From Madurella fahalii (taxonomy: Eukaryota > Ascomycota > Sordariomycetes > Sordariales), in contig CM056874.1 in NCBI GenBank assembly GCA_029876055.1, forward strand, positions 5,766,001-5,830,000: a stretch of DNA of 64,000 nucleotides, written 5' to 3'. The position numbers were made by a program, and so were the translations under genes. This document shows, piece by piece, positions 45,301 to 57,106 of the stretch; the first letter of the stretch is position 1, and each line of letters starts with the position of its first letter. The notes under the pieces were generated by a model. That model was not told the origin of the DNA and made no database searches. It was given only the letters and a program-made list of their open reading frames with translations.

Positions 45301-47493
45301 CGTTCTGAAGGGGGGTCACGGACCGGTGGGTTATGCCAAGACGTCGGGGAACTGACCCAACACCAGCCCTCGACATCATCGCCGATCACAGGTGTGCCGA
45401 TATTGCAGCGTCAAGCAACACGTCGCCAGTGTCAGTCAATACTCCCCAAATGGCAATACAGCCCATGCACAGTATACGTCGTCCATTACATTGGATGCTG
45501 AGAGGTGAGGTGAGAAGCGCGGTTGGTGGGTGTGAGGCAGGGGTTCGAGGGCGGCGGTGCCACGATACAAAATCGGCCGCGTCTCCGGACAGGCACCCAG
45601 GCTGGATGGACCAAGCCTCTTTTCGGCAGCCTCATCATCCATAGCTTCAAGGAACACAGTGCGGTTGCAGAAACAATGGTCAAGGATGAGCTGTCGATGA
45701 CCACGTTGGGCCGTATCTGGTCTTGTCTGTATCCGCCCGTGAGGTAAATTGACCGCTAGACAAAGGGAAAGATCCGTTTCCTCGCAAAAGAGACGGAGGG
45801 AAGAGTGGAGAGAAGAGAGTCAGCCGGGGGGCAAACGCATCGCGATGCGTGGTGTGTTGGGAGGCGGGACGTCGGGGGCAATCCCTGGGGTTAACAGCGA
45901 TACCTTTTTCCCCCTCCCTTTTTATTTAACAATATTTGGGTACGGCGCGCAGGTGCGGTGCAGCGCATATAGCGTAATATTCACCGATTTCTGAGGTGAG
46001 GATTGGAAGAGACGCTTGTCGTCCATTCCGGGGGCGAGCAAGAGGGGCTCAGGCCTTGCCGTTCTCAAGGTAAGGTACCTAGTAATACCTTAAATTGCCT
46101 GCCCTGGTAACCTAACTTCCGCGCTTCACATGGCCGACAATTTTCCCTGCCCGCAAACTTCCGCGTTCTAGCTGCTCAAACACCAACCGCTAACCGCCAA
46201 CTCGGGCGGATGAGGCCAGATGTGCGCAGCGAACTTCATCAGGTTTTTTTGGCCAGCAGCGGCCGGAGTCGAACAGGCGGCACCCTGGGTTCTTCCATCT
46301 TTCATCTGCTAGCCGGGGGCCAAAAGTCTTGCTCTGCAACGCACGTTGCCTCTCTACGAATTATTTCCCCCCCCTCCACACTTTGCTAGCCCTATTTCTC
46401 GTCTGGCTCATGAGAGTCGAGCCTAGACGGAAGGTCGTCGCAGCAGGTCATCCCACGCTTCCCGCGGTCAGGCCGGGGGTTGGGATGGTGAAGCGGAGCG
46501 GGTGAGGTTGAAGAGGTTTTCTGGGGCCCAAGGTAGCGCAGATGTACCCGGCGTGGCTGCATGGGGGGTATTTGCCGGCGTTGAATCTGGACGATGCGGC
46601 AGTGCGGATCCCTGCAGTACGCGATATCTACCTCGTGGCTCCACACCACAGTGCAAAGCGGCGACCCCACTAGGCCGGAGTGACCAGCTCTGTGTGGTGC
46701 TTCGAAAGGTCGATGGAAAGTCTTGGGGGGGGGACGTCCCCAAGGCGCCGTCGCCGCCTTGCCCAGTGCAGAGGGACCGGGGTCGAAAGTAGAGACGTAC
46801 CGTCTCCGTACCTTAGCTTGGCCTGCCTTCCTTGCCCATTTGACGTTTCTCGCTCAAAGTCTCCATTATTACCTTTTCTGCCCACATATCTCTTGTCTCC
46901 CGTCCTTTTCTTTTCCTTCTTTGCGAAAGTGTCTCTTCCACATGCAATCTGGCCCGGCTGGTGTTTCCCCACGCTCTCCCAAGACTTCCGGCCCTCTTAC
47001 TCGGGCCGCGCGCATCCTCGCACCGTTTCTCTCACCCTGCGCGCCAGACCGGCCCCCCCCCCCCCCCTTTGGCCGTTCGCATCACTCCGCCCGTTGTTTT
47101 CGCCTTTTATATGCCGGCTGGCAGCCGCTACCGTGGGTGTTCGTCAGACACACGTTCTGACCGCGCTTCCGATCTCTGCTCCCTCCCTACTCTGCGGGTT
47201 TTGCTCTCTCGTTGCCGGACCCTGCTCTGAACGAGGAACGTCACGCAGAGCGTAGCTTTCTTTTGCACGGGGCGTCGGACCCGCTGCCGTCTCGTCTTAT
47301 GGACCATCATCCGGCTCGCTCTTGTCACTCCCTTCCCTACTTTGTTCGCACCTCCATGACATCTGGCGCCAGCGCCCTCCTCGCCCCTCTACTTTCCAGC
47401 GAGAAGGACGTGGCCCGCGCCCTCGCTCACTGACCAAGCGGCTGGGCCCAAGTCAACTCCCGTCTTGACGTTTGGCATTTTTCGCGGTCTGCC
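42341..47493. other. 5.15 kb gene-poor region upstream of SNT2
   Basis: The longest gap in the window. Open frames are short and inconsistent and none carries a recognisable domain. Visible features are a T-run at 44169-44186, a C-run at about 47055-47068, a 14-base near-repeat (CTGGAATACAA twice, 43317-43342), and pyrimidine-rich DNA from 46800 to 47470 that probably forms the SNT2 promoter and leader. A long non-coding RNA or a decayed gene cannot be excluded. Confidence 0.45.
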
Positions 47494-50400
47494 ATGGCTC
47501 AGAAATCCCAAACTGCGAACCAGTCCGAGGACCAGGCGACTTCGGGCAGTCGCAGCTCATCCGCCAAGGACGGCGCAGGAGCAACAAGCTCTGTAAGGCA
47601 GTCGGCCAATTCTACTAACCCGGGGCCCATATCATCCTCCGTCCTGCCACGAATGTCTGACCCGACACCAATTTCCGCCTCAAACTCTGAATCCCCCCAG
47701 CCCATGGAGAAGCCTTCTGCCGCCGGCTCGCAGGCGTCACCTTACGGCACGCGGTCACGAAACCGCACCGGCGCTGCGCGACCAAATTATGCCGAGGACA
47801 AGGATATCGACGCCGACATTTTTGATGTCTATCCCCAGCGAAAGGATGATGATTCGAAAAAGGCCAGCACCAGGCAACAGCAAGGTGCATCAGCAACGTC
47901 TTCATCATCAACGGCGAATGCAGCGCAGGCAGTTCCACGTTCCGGCAATGGATCCTCAAGAAAACCACTTCCGGATGACAGCAGGCAAAACACTTCTAGT
48001 AACGGCACCAAGGACCAGCACCCAGGCTCGAATCAATCGTCGACCGCAGCAGCATCAGCGGCGGCTGCAGCGGCGGCATCATCGGCATCATCGACATCAT
48101 CATCATCGGTCGCGGGCGGCAGCGTCTCGGCAAATGGCGCTGCAAAGGGCAAGAAACGCAAGGCCGCCGACACCGCCTCGGCGGCTAGTGGAAGCCAAAC
48201 GCCATCGGCGCCAAACGGCACTTCCTCGTCGTCGGCGCTGCAGAAGCGCCTTGGATCTGGCGGGCAGGGCAGCGGAAATGCCACGCCCAGCGGCTCGGGG
48301 TATTCCGAGACGAACATGCTCACCTTTGAGAATTGCAAGGCGCGACCCAAGGACGGCAAAATGGTGGCTGACGACGGCACCGTGCTCGAGGTGAATGGTG
48401 AGTTTGGCCGCGTTTCACCCCCAGCTTTGGTTGCTCGTTGTGATGGTTCTGACGCCGGACAAATGCAGATCACGTCTATCTGGTATGCGAGCCGCCCGGC
48501 GAGCCATACTACCTGGGTCGCATCATGGAATTCTTGCACGTCAAGAATGACCCGGCGCTGCCAATCGACGCGCTGCGCATCAATTGGTACTACCGGCCCA
48601 AGGACATCGGGCGCAAGGTGCAAGACACGCGTCTTGTTTTCGCCACGATGCACTCGGACATCAGCCCTCTGACGTCGCTGCGAGGCAAGTGCCAGATCAG
48701 GCACAAGGCCGAAATCCAGGACATGGCGGCCTACAAGCGGTCGCCCGACTGCTTCTGGTACGAGAAGCTGTACGATCGGTACATCCAAAAGAACTACGAG
48801 GTGATCCCGACAAGCCAGGTCATCAACGTGCCCGAGCACGTCAAGAAGGTGCTGGACGAGCGCTGGAAGTTTGTCCTGACCGAGCAGGGCCGGGGCAAGG
48901 AGCTGACCAGTGCGGTCAAGACGTGCAAGCGATGCAGCAGCTACTGCGCGAAGTAAGTGGGCGAGCCCTTGTGATTTGGCGTGCTTTCGGCGGGTGTTCG
49001 GGTGTGGGGGGTGGGGCACGCCAACCCAATCGAGGAGATTGAGAACCGATGCGGGAAAAGGTGGAGCCTAGGTTGCGCTGACACATCCTACAGCAACGAT
49101 TCGGTCGACTGCGCCGTGTGCCAGCACACGTACCACATGAACTGCGTCAAGCCACCCCTGCTCAAGAAGCCAAGCCGTGGCTTTGCCTGGTCGTGCGCCG
49201 CATGCAGCCGCGCCCAGGAGCGCAAGCTCGAGGCGCGCAACACGCCCAACGTTTCGGACGCCAATTTCGATGCCGAGGACGACGAGGGCCTGGACGATGA
49301 GGACGAGGAGATGGGCGGCGTCGACGGCGTCGACGGCGTCGACACGGGCCGCACGAGCCGCACCAGCCCGGCCGAGGAGGGCGCCCACCCGCCCCCGACG
49401 GCCGAGCAGATCTACCACGCCAGTCTCTGGCCCTACAGGTACCTGGGGATGCACTGCAAGGCCGAGGACGCCCTCGACTTGGACGACCGCATCTTCCCCC
49501 GCGCAAGCACCCGGCTCGGCCCCCGCCACCAGGCCGTCGTGCTCCCTTGGTTCGGCCGCCCCGTGCAATACGTGAAGCCCCTGGAGTTCAAGAAGACGGG
49601 TCGAAACAACAACAAGCTCACCAAGGAGCAGCAGGCCGCCCTCGAGGCCGAGCGCATCGAGCGAGAGAGGCGTCCGAAATGGATCCAGGATCAGCCTGCG
49701 GGATACGTCGAGCGGGGTGGCGACGAGACGTCCACCCTACTCTACAAGCCCCCCGAGGACTGCGGTGTCCGCATGTCCAGCGAGGCGCTCGACGACTACA
49801 TGGACGTGGCTCGGTCGATGGCCGTCTCGCTCGGCCTACCGCCACACTCGACTAACCTGCAGGATGTTGCGAGGGATCTCCTGTTCCGCAATGGTTTTGA
49901 CCCGGAGAAGGCCATCAAGGAGCTCCCCAAGGTCCCCAAGGCTGAGTTCAAGGAGCCCGAACTGACCCCGGCCGAGCAGAAAAAGTTCGAGGAGGGCGTC
50001 GCCAAATTCGGCTCCGAACTGCACAGCGTCATGAAGCATGTCAAGACTCTGAGCCCGGCGACCGTCACCCGCTGGTATTACACTTGGAAGAAGACGGAGC
50101 GCGGAAAGCAGATTTGGGGCAACTTCTCCGGTCGGAAAGGTAAAAAGGACGCGAAGAAGGCCGAGGCGGCTGCGAACAAGCTGGCCGATGACGTGGCCGA
50201 TGACCACGACGATTCCGCCTTTGACGCAGAGAAAGCCAAGGAGAGGAAGAAGGGCTTTATCTGCAAGTTTTGCGGCGTCAAAAAGTCGCGCCAGTGGCGG
50301 CGAGCTCCCGCTGCTGCCGTTACGCCCGTCACCGAGAACGGTGGCCGCAACAACAACAAGGACAAAAAGGATCAATACATCCAGGCGCTCTGCCGGCGAT

Positions 50401-52943
50401 GTGCTGAGCTGTGGCGGCGGTATGCGATTCAGTGGGAGGATATCGACGAGGTGGCCAAGAAGGTTGCGCAAACCGGAGGCCGCGGGTGGAGGCGTAAGGT
50501 AGATGAGGAGCTTTACAAGGAACTTCTTGCGGCCGACGAAATGATGAACAACACCCGGTTTCCCACGCCCGACCCCGCCGCGACGGCGAGCCCGGCCGGC
50601 TCATCCAGCACACCGGTGGCGCCCCAGGAGCCGCCGCGCAAGAAGCTCAAGGGCTGGGCCGACAAGGATGCCGAAAAGACCCCCTCGGAATCAGGCAGTG
50701 TGTCTGCCGGGCCCGTCTCGAAGAGGAAGGCTGTCGAGAAACAACAACCGCCGCCCCCTATTCCCGAGATCCCGAAACCCCGGGCACTACCTTGTGCTAT
50801 CTGCAGAGAGATGGAACCGCTGGGCGACCAGCACCTGTCATGTAGGGAATGCCGTCTCACAGTGCACCGGAACTGCTACGGGGTTCTGGACAACCGCGCT
50901 CCGGGTAAATGGACCTGCGACATGTGCCTGAACGACAAGAACCCGCAGCTGTCGATCGTAAGTGGCGTCCCCCTTCAGAGGTGCAGACAGACAGGACTAA
51001 CACAGACACAGCATTACAAGTGTGTGCTCTGCCCGGTCGATTATACCGAGCACGAGTTCGTTGAGCCACCTAAGATCTCTGCGTCGCACAAGAAGAAGAC
51101 AGAGAAGGAGCGCGAGCGTGAACGGGTCGAACGCGAGAACGCCCAGAAAGCGGCCGACTACTACCGCAAGAAGCAAGAGGAAATGAACCGGCCTGTCAAC
51201 CCTCGCGAACCCCTGAAGCGGACGGCAGACAACAATTGGGTGCACGTCACCTGTGCCGTCTGGACGCCCGAGGTTAAGTTTGGGAACGCCAAGACACTGG
51301 CCCCTAGCGAAGGCGTCCCCTTAATCCCCCGGGAAAGATATGGGGAAGTGTGCAAGGTTTGCAAGAAGGACGATGGCGCCTGTGTGGACTGTCATCAGTG
51401 CCACACCGCGGTCCATGTTGAGTGCGCCCACCAGGCTGGTTATGTCCTGGGATTCGACGTCACGCCGGTTAAGGGTTCCCGCCGCGATCAGTTCCGGATC
51501 GTCACTATCAATGGGGATAGCGGTGTCATGTCAGCCGCCGTTTGGTGCAAGGAGCACGTGCCAACTAAGACTCTAGTCCATCGCATGCACGACATTGTGG
51601 CTGAGAACGGAATGAATGCTCTCCAGCTCTACGTGCAGAACTACAAGCAGGCCGACTTGACACTGACGGGCTGCGCAAGGAAGGCAAACCAGATCACTGT
51701 CGCATCCAAGATGTCCACATCGCCCTCAGCTCCCACAGCGCAGAACCGGCGGGCATCACTCGTCGCCTTGGTCAACGGTGACCACGGGGACGCGGCACCG
51801 GGTGCTCTCCAGCCTGGCGGCAAGATTTGCCTTACTTGCGATGTCGATGTTAGCCCCAAGTGGCACCCCATCGACCAGGCACAGGAGCGTGAGCTTACAA
51901 ATGGTTACTTTGGCAGCCTTGGGTCAGAGGCCCAGAAGTTTGTCGAGCAGCGAAGTTTCCAGTGCCACAAGTGCAAGAAGGCTGGCCGGAAACCTAACCC
52001 TCACCCGCAACCGCCAAAGGAGCCAACCCCGCCCCCCGAGCCGGTCAGGCAGGCTTCGCAGGCGGCAGCAGCAGCGGTACTGCCGCCCGTGGGGCCCGCG
52101 GAAGCGAGACACGCGAGCAGAGGGCCATATGGGTGGTCGCCCCCGCTTCACGCCGTTCCGGGTCCTTCACCAGGGCCGCCGCTACCTCTCCAGGCCCCCC
52201 TCTTGGGGCCTGTTGCTCCGCCAATTGCCCCTCCAGTAGTACAGGCTCCGCCAGTGGCGCCACCTCCACTCCCCCCAACTATCGCGCCGCGGGGACCGCC
52301 AGTTCAGCCTCCTTCATACGCACCGGCCGCTCGGCCGTTCGACTGGCACCGGCCTTCAACGAGCCATGGTCCACCTCCATTACACCCATCTCGCGATGTT
52401 AACGGCGGACCGTCACCGCCTCCTACCTCGATTCCACCCCTAGCTAATCACCTCCGGCCGCCGCCAATCGGAACCATGGCGCATCCCGCAGCACCTGCCC
52501 CGCAGAGCGGAGGCCACATCGCGCAGGCCCCATTTGTGAACGGCATCCCGCAGTCACCGCGGCGTCTCAGCGGTCCCACGGCACCAAACGGCGCCCCTTA
52601 CCTATCTCATCACGCCCATGGTCCCCCGCCACCGCCACCACCGACCGATCTCCGACCGCACCACAACCACATGGTCATAAACCAGATTCCCCCAGTCGTG
52701 TCGGGCCCGCCGCCCGAGGCACAAGCACCGCCGCAGCCCCTGAGTTACCTCAGGCAGTGGGGCCATCACGGCCAAGCCCACCACGGCCATGGCCATGGCC
52801 ATACCAGCCCTCCTCCGGCTCCGCTACGGGAGAGCGCCCCGTTGCCGAGAGAGACGAGTCTGCCCCCGCCGCGGCTGGGGGAGAATACCAGGCCAGCGAG
52901 CGGGGCCAGCGCGAGCCCGTCGTTGAGAAATCTACTTTCTTAG
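47494..52943 (+). CDS. SNT2: Snt2-type chromatin regulator (BAH, PHD, SANT, GATA-like, ePHD)
   Basis: The model has four exons, 47494-48397, 48469-48952, 49094-50957 and 51012-52943, giving 1727 aa. The N-terminus (1-280) is Ser/Ala-rich and disordered. A BAH domain follows (about 290-440, DHVYLVCEPPGEPYYLGRIM onward). PHD1 spans the second splice (CKRCSSYC, then CAVCQHTYHMNCV). A SANT-like segment (AEQKKFEEGVAKFG to RWYYTWKKTERG) and a GATA-like finger (CKFCGVKKSRQWRRAP with CRRCAELWRRY) come next. PHD2 is CAICREMEPLGDQHLSCREC and leads into an extended PHD with CAVWTPEV and CKVCKKDDGACVDC. A last C4 site lies in CLTCDVDVSPKWHP and CHKCKKAG. The C-terminus is Pro/His-rich. Family knowledge: Snt2 reads modified H3 tails and works with Ecm5/Rpd3 or Lid2 complexes in stress and development. 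Intron 3 (50958-51011, 54 nt) is frame-preserving and stop-free, with a GTAAGT donor and CTAAC branch. Confidence 0.92.
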
Positions 52944-54888
52944 GAGGGGTTGCCGAACCAATGCCTACTATAGCTGGCTCGTTGTCGAGAAGGATGGAAC
53001 GCTTGAATGAGGGTTTGGTTGGCAGACAGTTAAAGGTTTTTTGGTGGGGGGGGGGGGGGGGTTGTACACTATAATAATCATTGTACTGTTTTCTTCGTCT
53101 TCTTCATTTGAAAACGCGGTATGATGCGAGGAGAAGCAAAAGCGTCTTAGAATATGTTTTCTCGTTTTCTTCTTTTTCTATGTTCGTGAGTCGGAAGGGG
53201 TAAGGAGGGAAGCGGAATGGGCCAAACGGGCGTGTGCTGCATAAAAAGGGTTGTAGTGGATGGAGGCTGGGGAGGTCGGGCAGACACACGGCTGGCAAGT
53301 CAGTCGGTTGTGTCTCGCACTCCATTGCGTTTTGCCTTGAAGAAGGAGTTTAGGGAACTGAGGATTAGGGATGGGAGGTCGGATGGGCTTCTGCGGATAT
53401 GATTGCATATTTGGCGTGGTTGGTTGTGTGTGTGGTTGGGCAGCATAGGATGTGTGAGATCCGTCGTTTTTTCCTGCCGTACATAGATTTACACACATGC
53501 GGTATCGAGTGAGTGAGTGATTTCCGGCTCTTATATTTTGTTTGCACAGTTGTGTGTGTGTGTGCTAGTTTTGATGATGAGGCTGCATGAGCGGCTCCCG
53601 TCGATGGACGATCACGAGGTCCGCCCTCTCACGTCAAAGCGAGGAAGCATTGTAATGAACCTACTAATCCGACATGTAACTACTAAGCTTATCCATTGGG
53701 ACTGAGACGGACTGTCAAAGCGGCCGATCACTTGAACAGCATTGGCGATGAGCCGCCGACAATGCTATTGCGCGCCGTCGGGTGGGGCGAATGGAAGGGT
53801 AACGAAACGATATTGTCCGGTTACAGAGAAATTTGACATCCATTGGCCCGCAGCTAATGTTCATCTAGCCTCAGGCATCCCAAAGTGCCGGTTGGGGCCT
53901 CTCCAGCCTGCCTCATGCTCAGAGGCAGCCCCTGGAAAACTGGAGAAGCACCCAGCAATATCTGACCAAGGTGGTAAGGAGACAGGGAGGACCACAGACG
54001 GGCTCCGATATCAACGTAATTTTAGTGACGACGCGATTTGGGGGGGAACTGAAACGTCTCCGCCGTCCCGACTTCCAGCCCCACGATGGGCGCGGCTTCC
54101 TGCATCTGAATTTCCAAGCGCACCTCCTTGGCCCTGGGACCCTGGGATATTTGTTAAGGAAATACCTTTGTAGCGCCCCACACTACGCATATTCACGTGT
54201 CAGTCGCTTTCACAAGACTGTCACGCGCCGGGGTTACACTAACACGCACCAGCCACAATCCAGAGTCTTCGATGGATTTCCATTCGGGAGGGGCTGAATG
54301 CCTTAGTGGAGGGAAGGCGGCAAGTTCGATTGGGATCCGAGAATTTCAGCCTCCCTTCTGCGCAACCTGCAGTTTTATAAGCATCCAGCGTCTCTGCAAG
54401 CCGGTTTGATCGTATCCCGGGCTGGTCAATTCCCTCTGCAAACTCTTTGTCTAGCGGACTCAAAGAGCAGAAGCGTGAAAGCCTCGCCCTCCAGGTCGGC
54501 ACCCAGGGTAGACAGCGCATCGGTTCGCAATATCCCTTGTGCTTGGTCCGGTAAGTCTGCTATCCCGCCGTGAGCGGCCTCTCCCCCCCCCCCTGCCTGC
54601 AGCAGAATCCTCCAGAGCCTTCCTTGTATCGACGAAGCCTTGAATGCAACATTCTGTCGAAACCCAACAGGACAACCCCAAAGAGACTTGTTACCTTTTT
54701 TTTTAATTCTCTTTCAAGTTTTCTTCTTTATTTCGCTAACCGTCAGGCGGCAAATTGCTCAGAAGTTCACCTTGTCTCGGATCGTTTGACCCGACTAGCC
54801 GGCCCATCACCAGGCTCCAGCTAACAGAGGCAGCCGCAAGAGACTCCGTTCACCTTCAGCGCACGCGCACGCGCACCCGACAGTAAAA
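52944..54888. other. Intergenic between SNT2 and the DnaJ gene
   Basis: 1.95 kb without a supported gene. It holds a G-run at 53046-53060, a (TG)n run at about 53551-53563, a C-run near 54585, and a pyrimidine-rich leader region before 54889. Confidence 0.5.
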
Positions 54889-56316
54889 ATGGTCAAGGAA
54901 ACAAAATACTACGACATTCTTGGCGTACGGATCTCCATTCTAAAAGGACTTGGGCAGCACCAGAGCTAACGTCGGCAACAGGTTACGCCGAATGCTACGG
55001 AGCAGGAACTCAAGAAGGCTTACAAGACGGGCGCCCTCAAGTACCATCCCGGTATGGCTCTTGGTGATTTCTTTCACATAAACCTATCCTAACCTGTGTG
55101 TTCAACAGACAAGAACCGCAACAACCCGTCTGCCGAGCAGAAGTTCAAGGAGATTTCACACGCATATGAGGTCCTCTCGGACCCTCAGAAGCGCCAAATC
55201 TACGACCAGTATGGTGAGGGCGGCCTGGAAGGCGGTGCGGGCGGTTCCGGTGGCATGGCGGCCGAAGACCTTTTCGCGCAGTTCTTTGGCGGCGGCGGCG
55301 GCTTCGGCGGCGGCTTCGGGGGCATGTTCGGCAGTATGAACCACCAGCGTGGACCGACGAAGGCCAAGACGATCCACCACGTCCACAACGTCTCGCTCGA
55401 GGACATCTACCGCGGAAAGGTCTCCAAGTTGGCCCTTCAGCGATCTATTATCTGCCCCAAATGCGACGGCCGCGGCGGCAAGGAGGGTGCCGTGCGGAAG
55501 TGCCCTGGATGCGACGGCCACGGCATGAAGACGATGATGCGGCAGATGGGCCCCATGATCCAGCGCTTCCAAACTGTATGCTCAGACTGCAATGGCGAGG
55601 GTGAGCTTGTTAAGGAGAAGGATCGTTGCAAGCAGTGCATGGGCAAGAAGACGATTGTCGATCGCAAGGTCCTCCACGTCCACGTCGATCGTGGCGTCAA
55701 GAGCGGCACCAAGGTCGAGTTCCGTGGCGAGGGTGACCAAGCGCCCGGCATCCTTGCTGGTGACGTCGTGTTCCAGATCGAGCAGAAGCCCCACCCGCGC
55801 TTCACCCGTCGGGACGATGACCTCCTGTACCAGTGCGAAATCGACCTCGTCACGGCGCTAGCTGGCGGGACCATTTACATTGAACACCTGGACGAAAGGT
55901 GGCTGAGCGTCGAGATTTTGCCTGGTGAAGCAATTTCGAATGGTAAGTGTAATAATCCATTAGCAGCTGCTGTAGTGAGGTAGCGCCCTTACTAACCCCT
56001 GTCGTCAGGCGCTGTGAAGATGATCCGCGGCCAGGGCATGCCGTCGTACCGGCACCATGACTACGGCAACATGTATATTCAATTCAGCGTCAGGTTCCCC
56101 GAGAAGAACTGGACCCAGGACCCCGCCGCCTTTGACGCTCTGCGGAAGTGCCTTCCCGCCCCTGAGATCGTCAATATGCCCCCTGCCGAGGCCATGTCCG
56201 AACCTGCCGACCTTGAAGACGTTGACAATTCGTCGAGAGGATTCGCCGGCACTGCCATGGAGGAGGATGAAGATCAAGAGCCTCATGCGGAGCGCGTCCA
56301 GTGCGCGTCGCAGTAA
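54889..56316 (+). CDS. MAS5: Type I DnaJ co-chaperone (Ydj1/Mas5)
   Basis: The model has four exons, 54889-54924, 54982-55051, 55109-55942 and 56009-56316, giving 415 aa. The J domain is spread over three exons, and its HPD loop is formed across the second splice (YHP then DKN). A Gly/Phe linker follows (GGGGGFGGGFGGMFG). Four CxxCxG-type zinc motifs come next (CPKCDGRG, CPGCDGHG, CSDCNGEG, CKQCMGKK), then the two C-terminal beta domains. The last residues are CASQ, a CaaX farnesylation box identical to that of yeast Ydj1. Family knowledge: it stimulates cytosolic Hsp70 ATPase and delivers substrates, with a farnesyl anchor at ER and mitochondrial surfaces. The two first introns are both 57 nt, and intron 3 is 66 nt. 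Confidence 0.96.
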
Positions 56317-57106
56317 GGCATTCGCGCCGAGTGGCGGCTGAAACCGCCGTCGTAGCTTGTCCGGTCGGACATTCTAAAACCGCGCGCGGCTCGCTTCTAA
56401 AGCGGGTTATTAGACCCGCATATATTTAGCTTGGGTGGCGAGTTCTTGACATAATGGGACACGAAGCGGGGAATGAGGGAAGGGTACATGGAAATACTCC
56501 AGGGGGCACCCGAGGCAGAAGGTATAGAATCATTCTCGCTGGGCATGCATGAAGGGTCTTTCTTGGCCTCAATTTTTCTTTTTCCTTTTTCTTCATGTTC
56601 ATCGGCACGTCACAGTCTGGCAGGCGGCGTTCTCAAGAGGATAGAGTAGGCATCTGGCTTTTCTGCGGCAGAGGCTTGCTCTGCTACCTGGATTTTATTC
56701 CACAATGGAACGATTACGAGCGTTGTGAGCCACTTCTTTGTATTGCTGTGATTGCATAGCACTTCTCCCAAATCGGTTCTATCCTCATTTGAGACGGAGG
56801 CGACTTAAGCAAAATCTAGCAGCAACTCCCCCGTCAGACTCGAGAAGTACTTACTACCAGCATGGTTTCTCTTTCTAGCGGAGCATCACTTTACGTCATT
56901 GAGACCTTTCAACTTCTCCCGAATGTTGTTCTGTAACATGATGCTTGCCAGATTGGGCTCGTCTTTTTGAGATAAAGACTGGTATTATGCCACTTAAAGT
57001 CTCTTCTGATGGGGCCTTTTATCCTCATAGTGCTCAACTTCACCATCCCCGGGAGCTAGCTGAAGAGATCTGATGCATTCTTCGTTCATCCTATAGCGCC
57101 TGCACA
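56317..57106. other. Convergent 3' region, DnaJ and TRM82
   Basis: 790 bp between facing genes, AT-richer than coding DNA. No gene or repeat was seen. Confidence 0.5.

Noticed and set aside
46680..47255. 191-residue frame upstream of SNT2
   Set aside because: Pyrimidine-rich leader or promoter sequence gives a Pro/Ser/Leu-rich frame in more than one phase; it has no domain.
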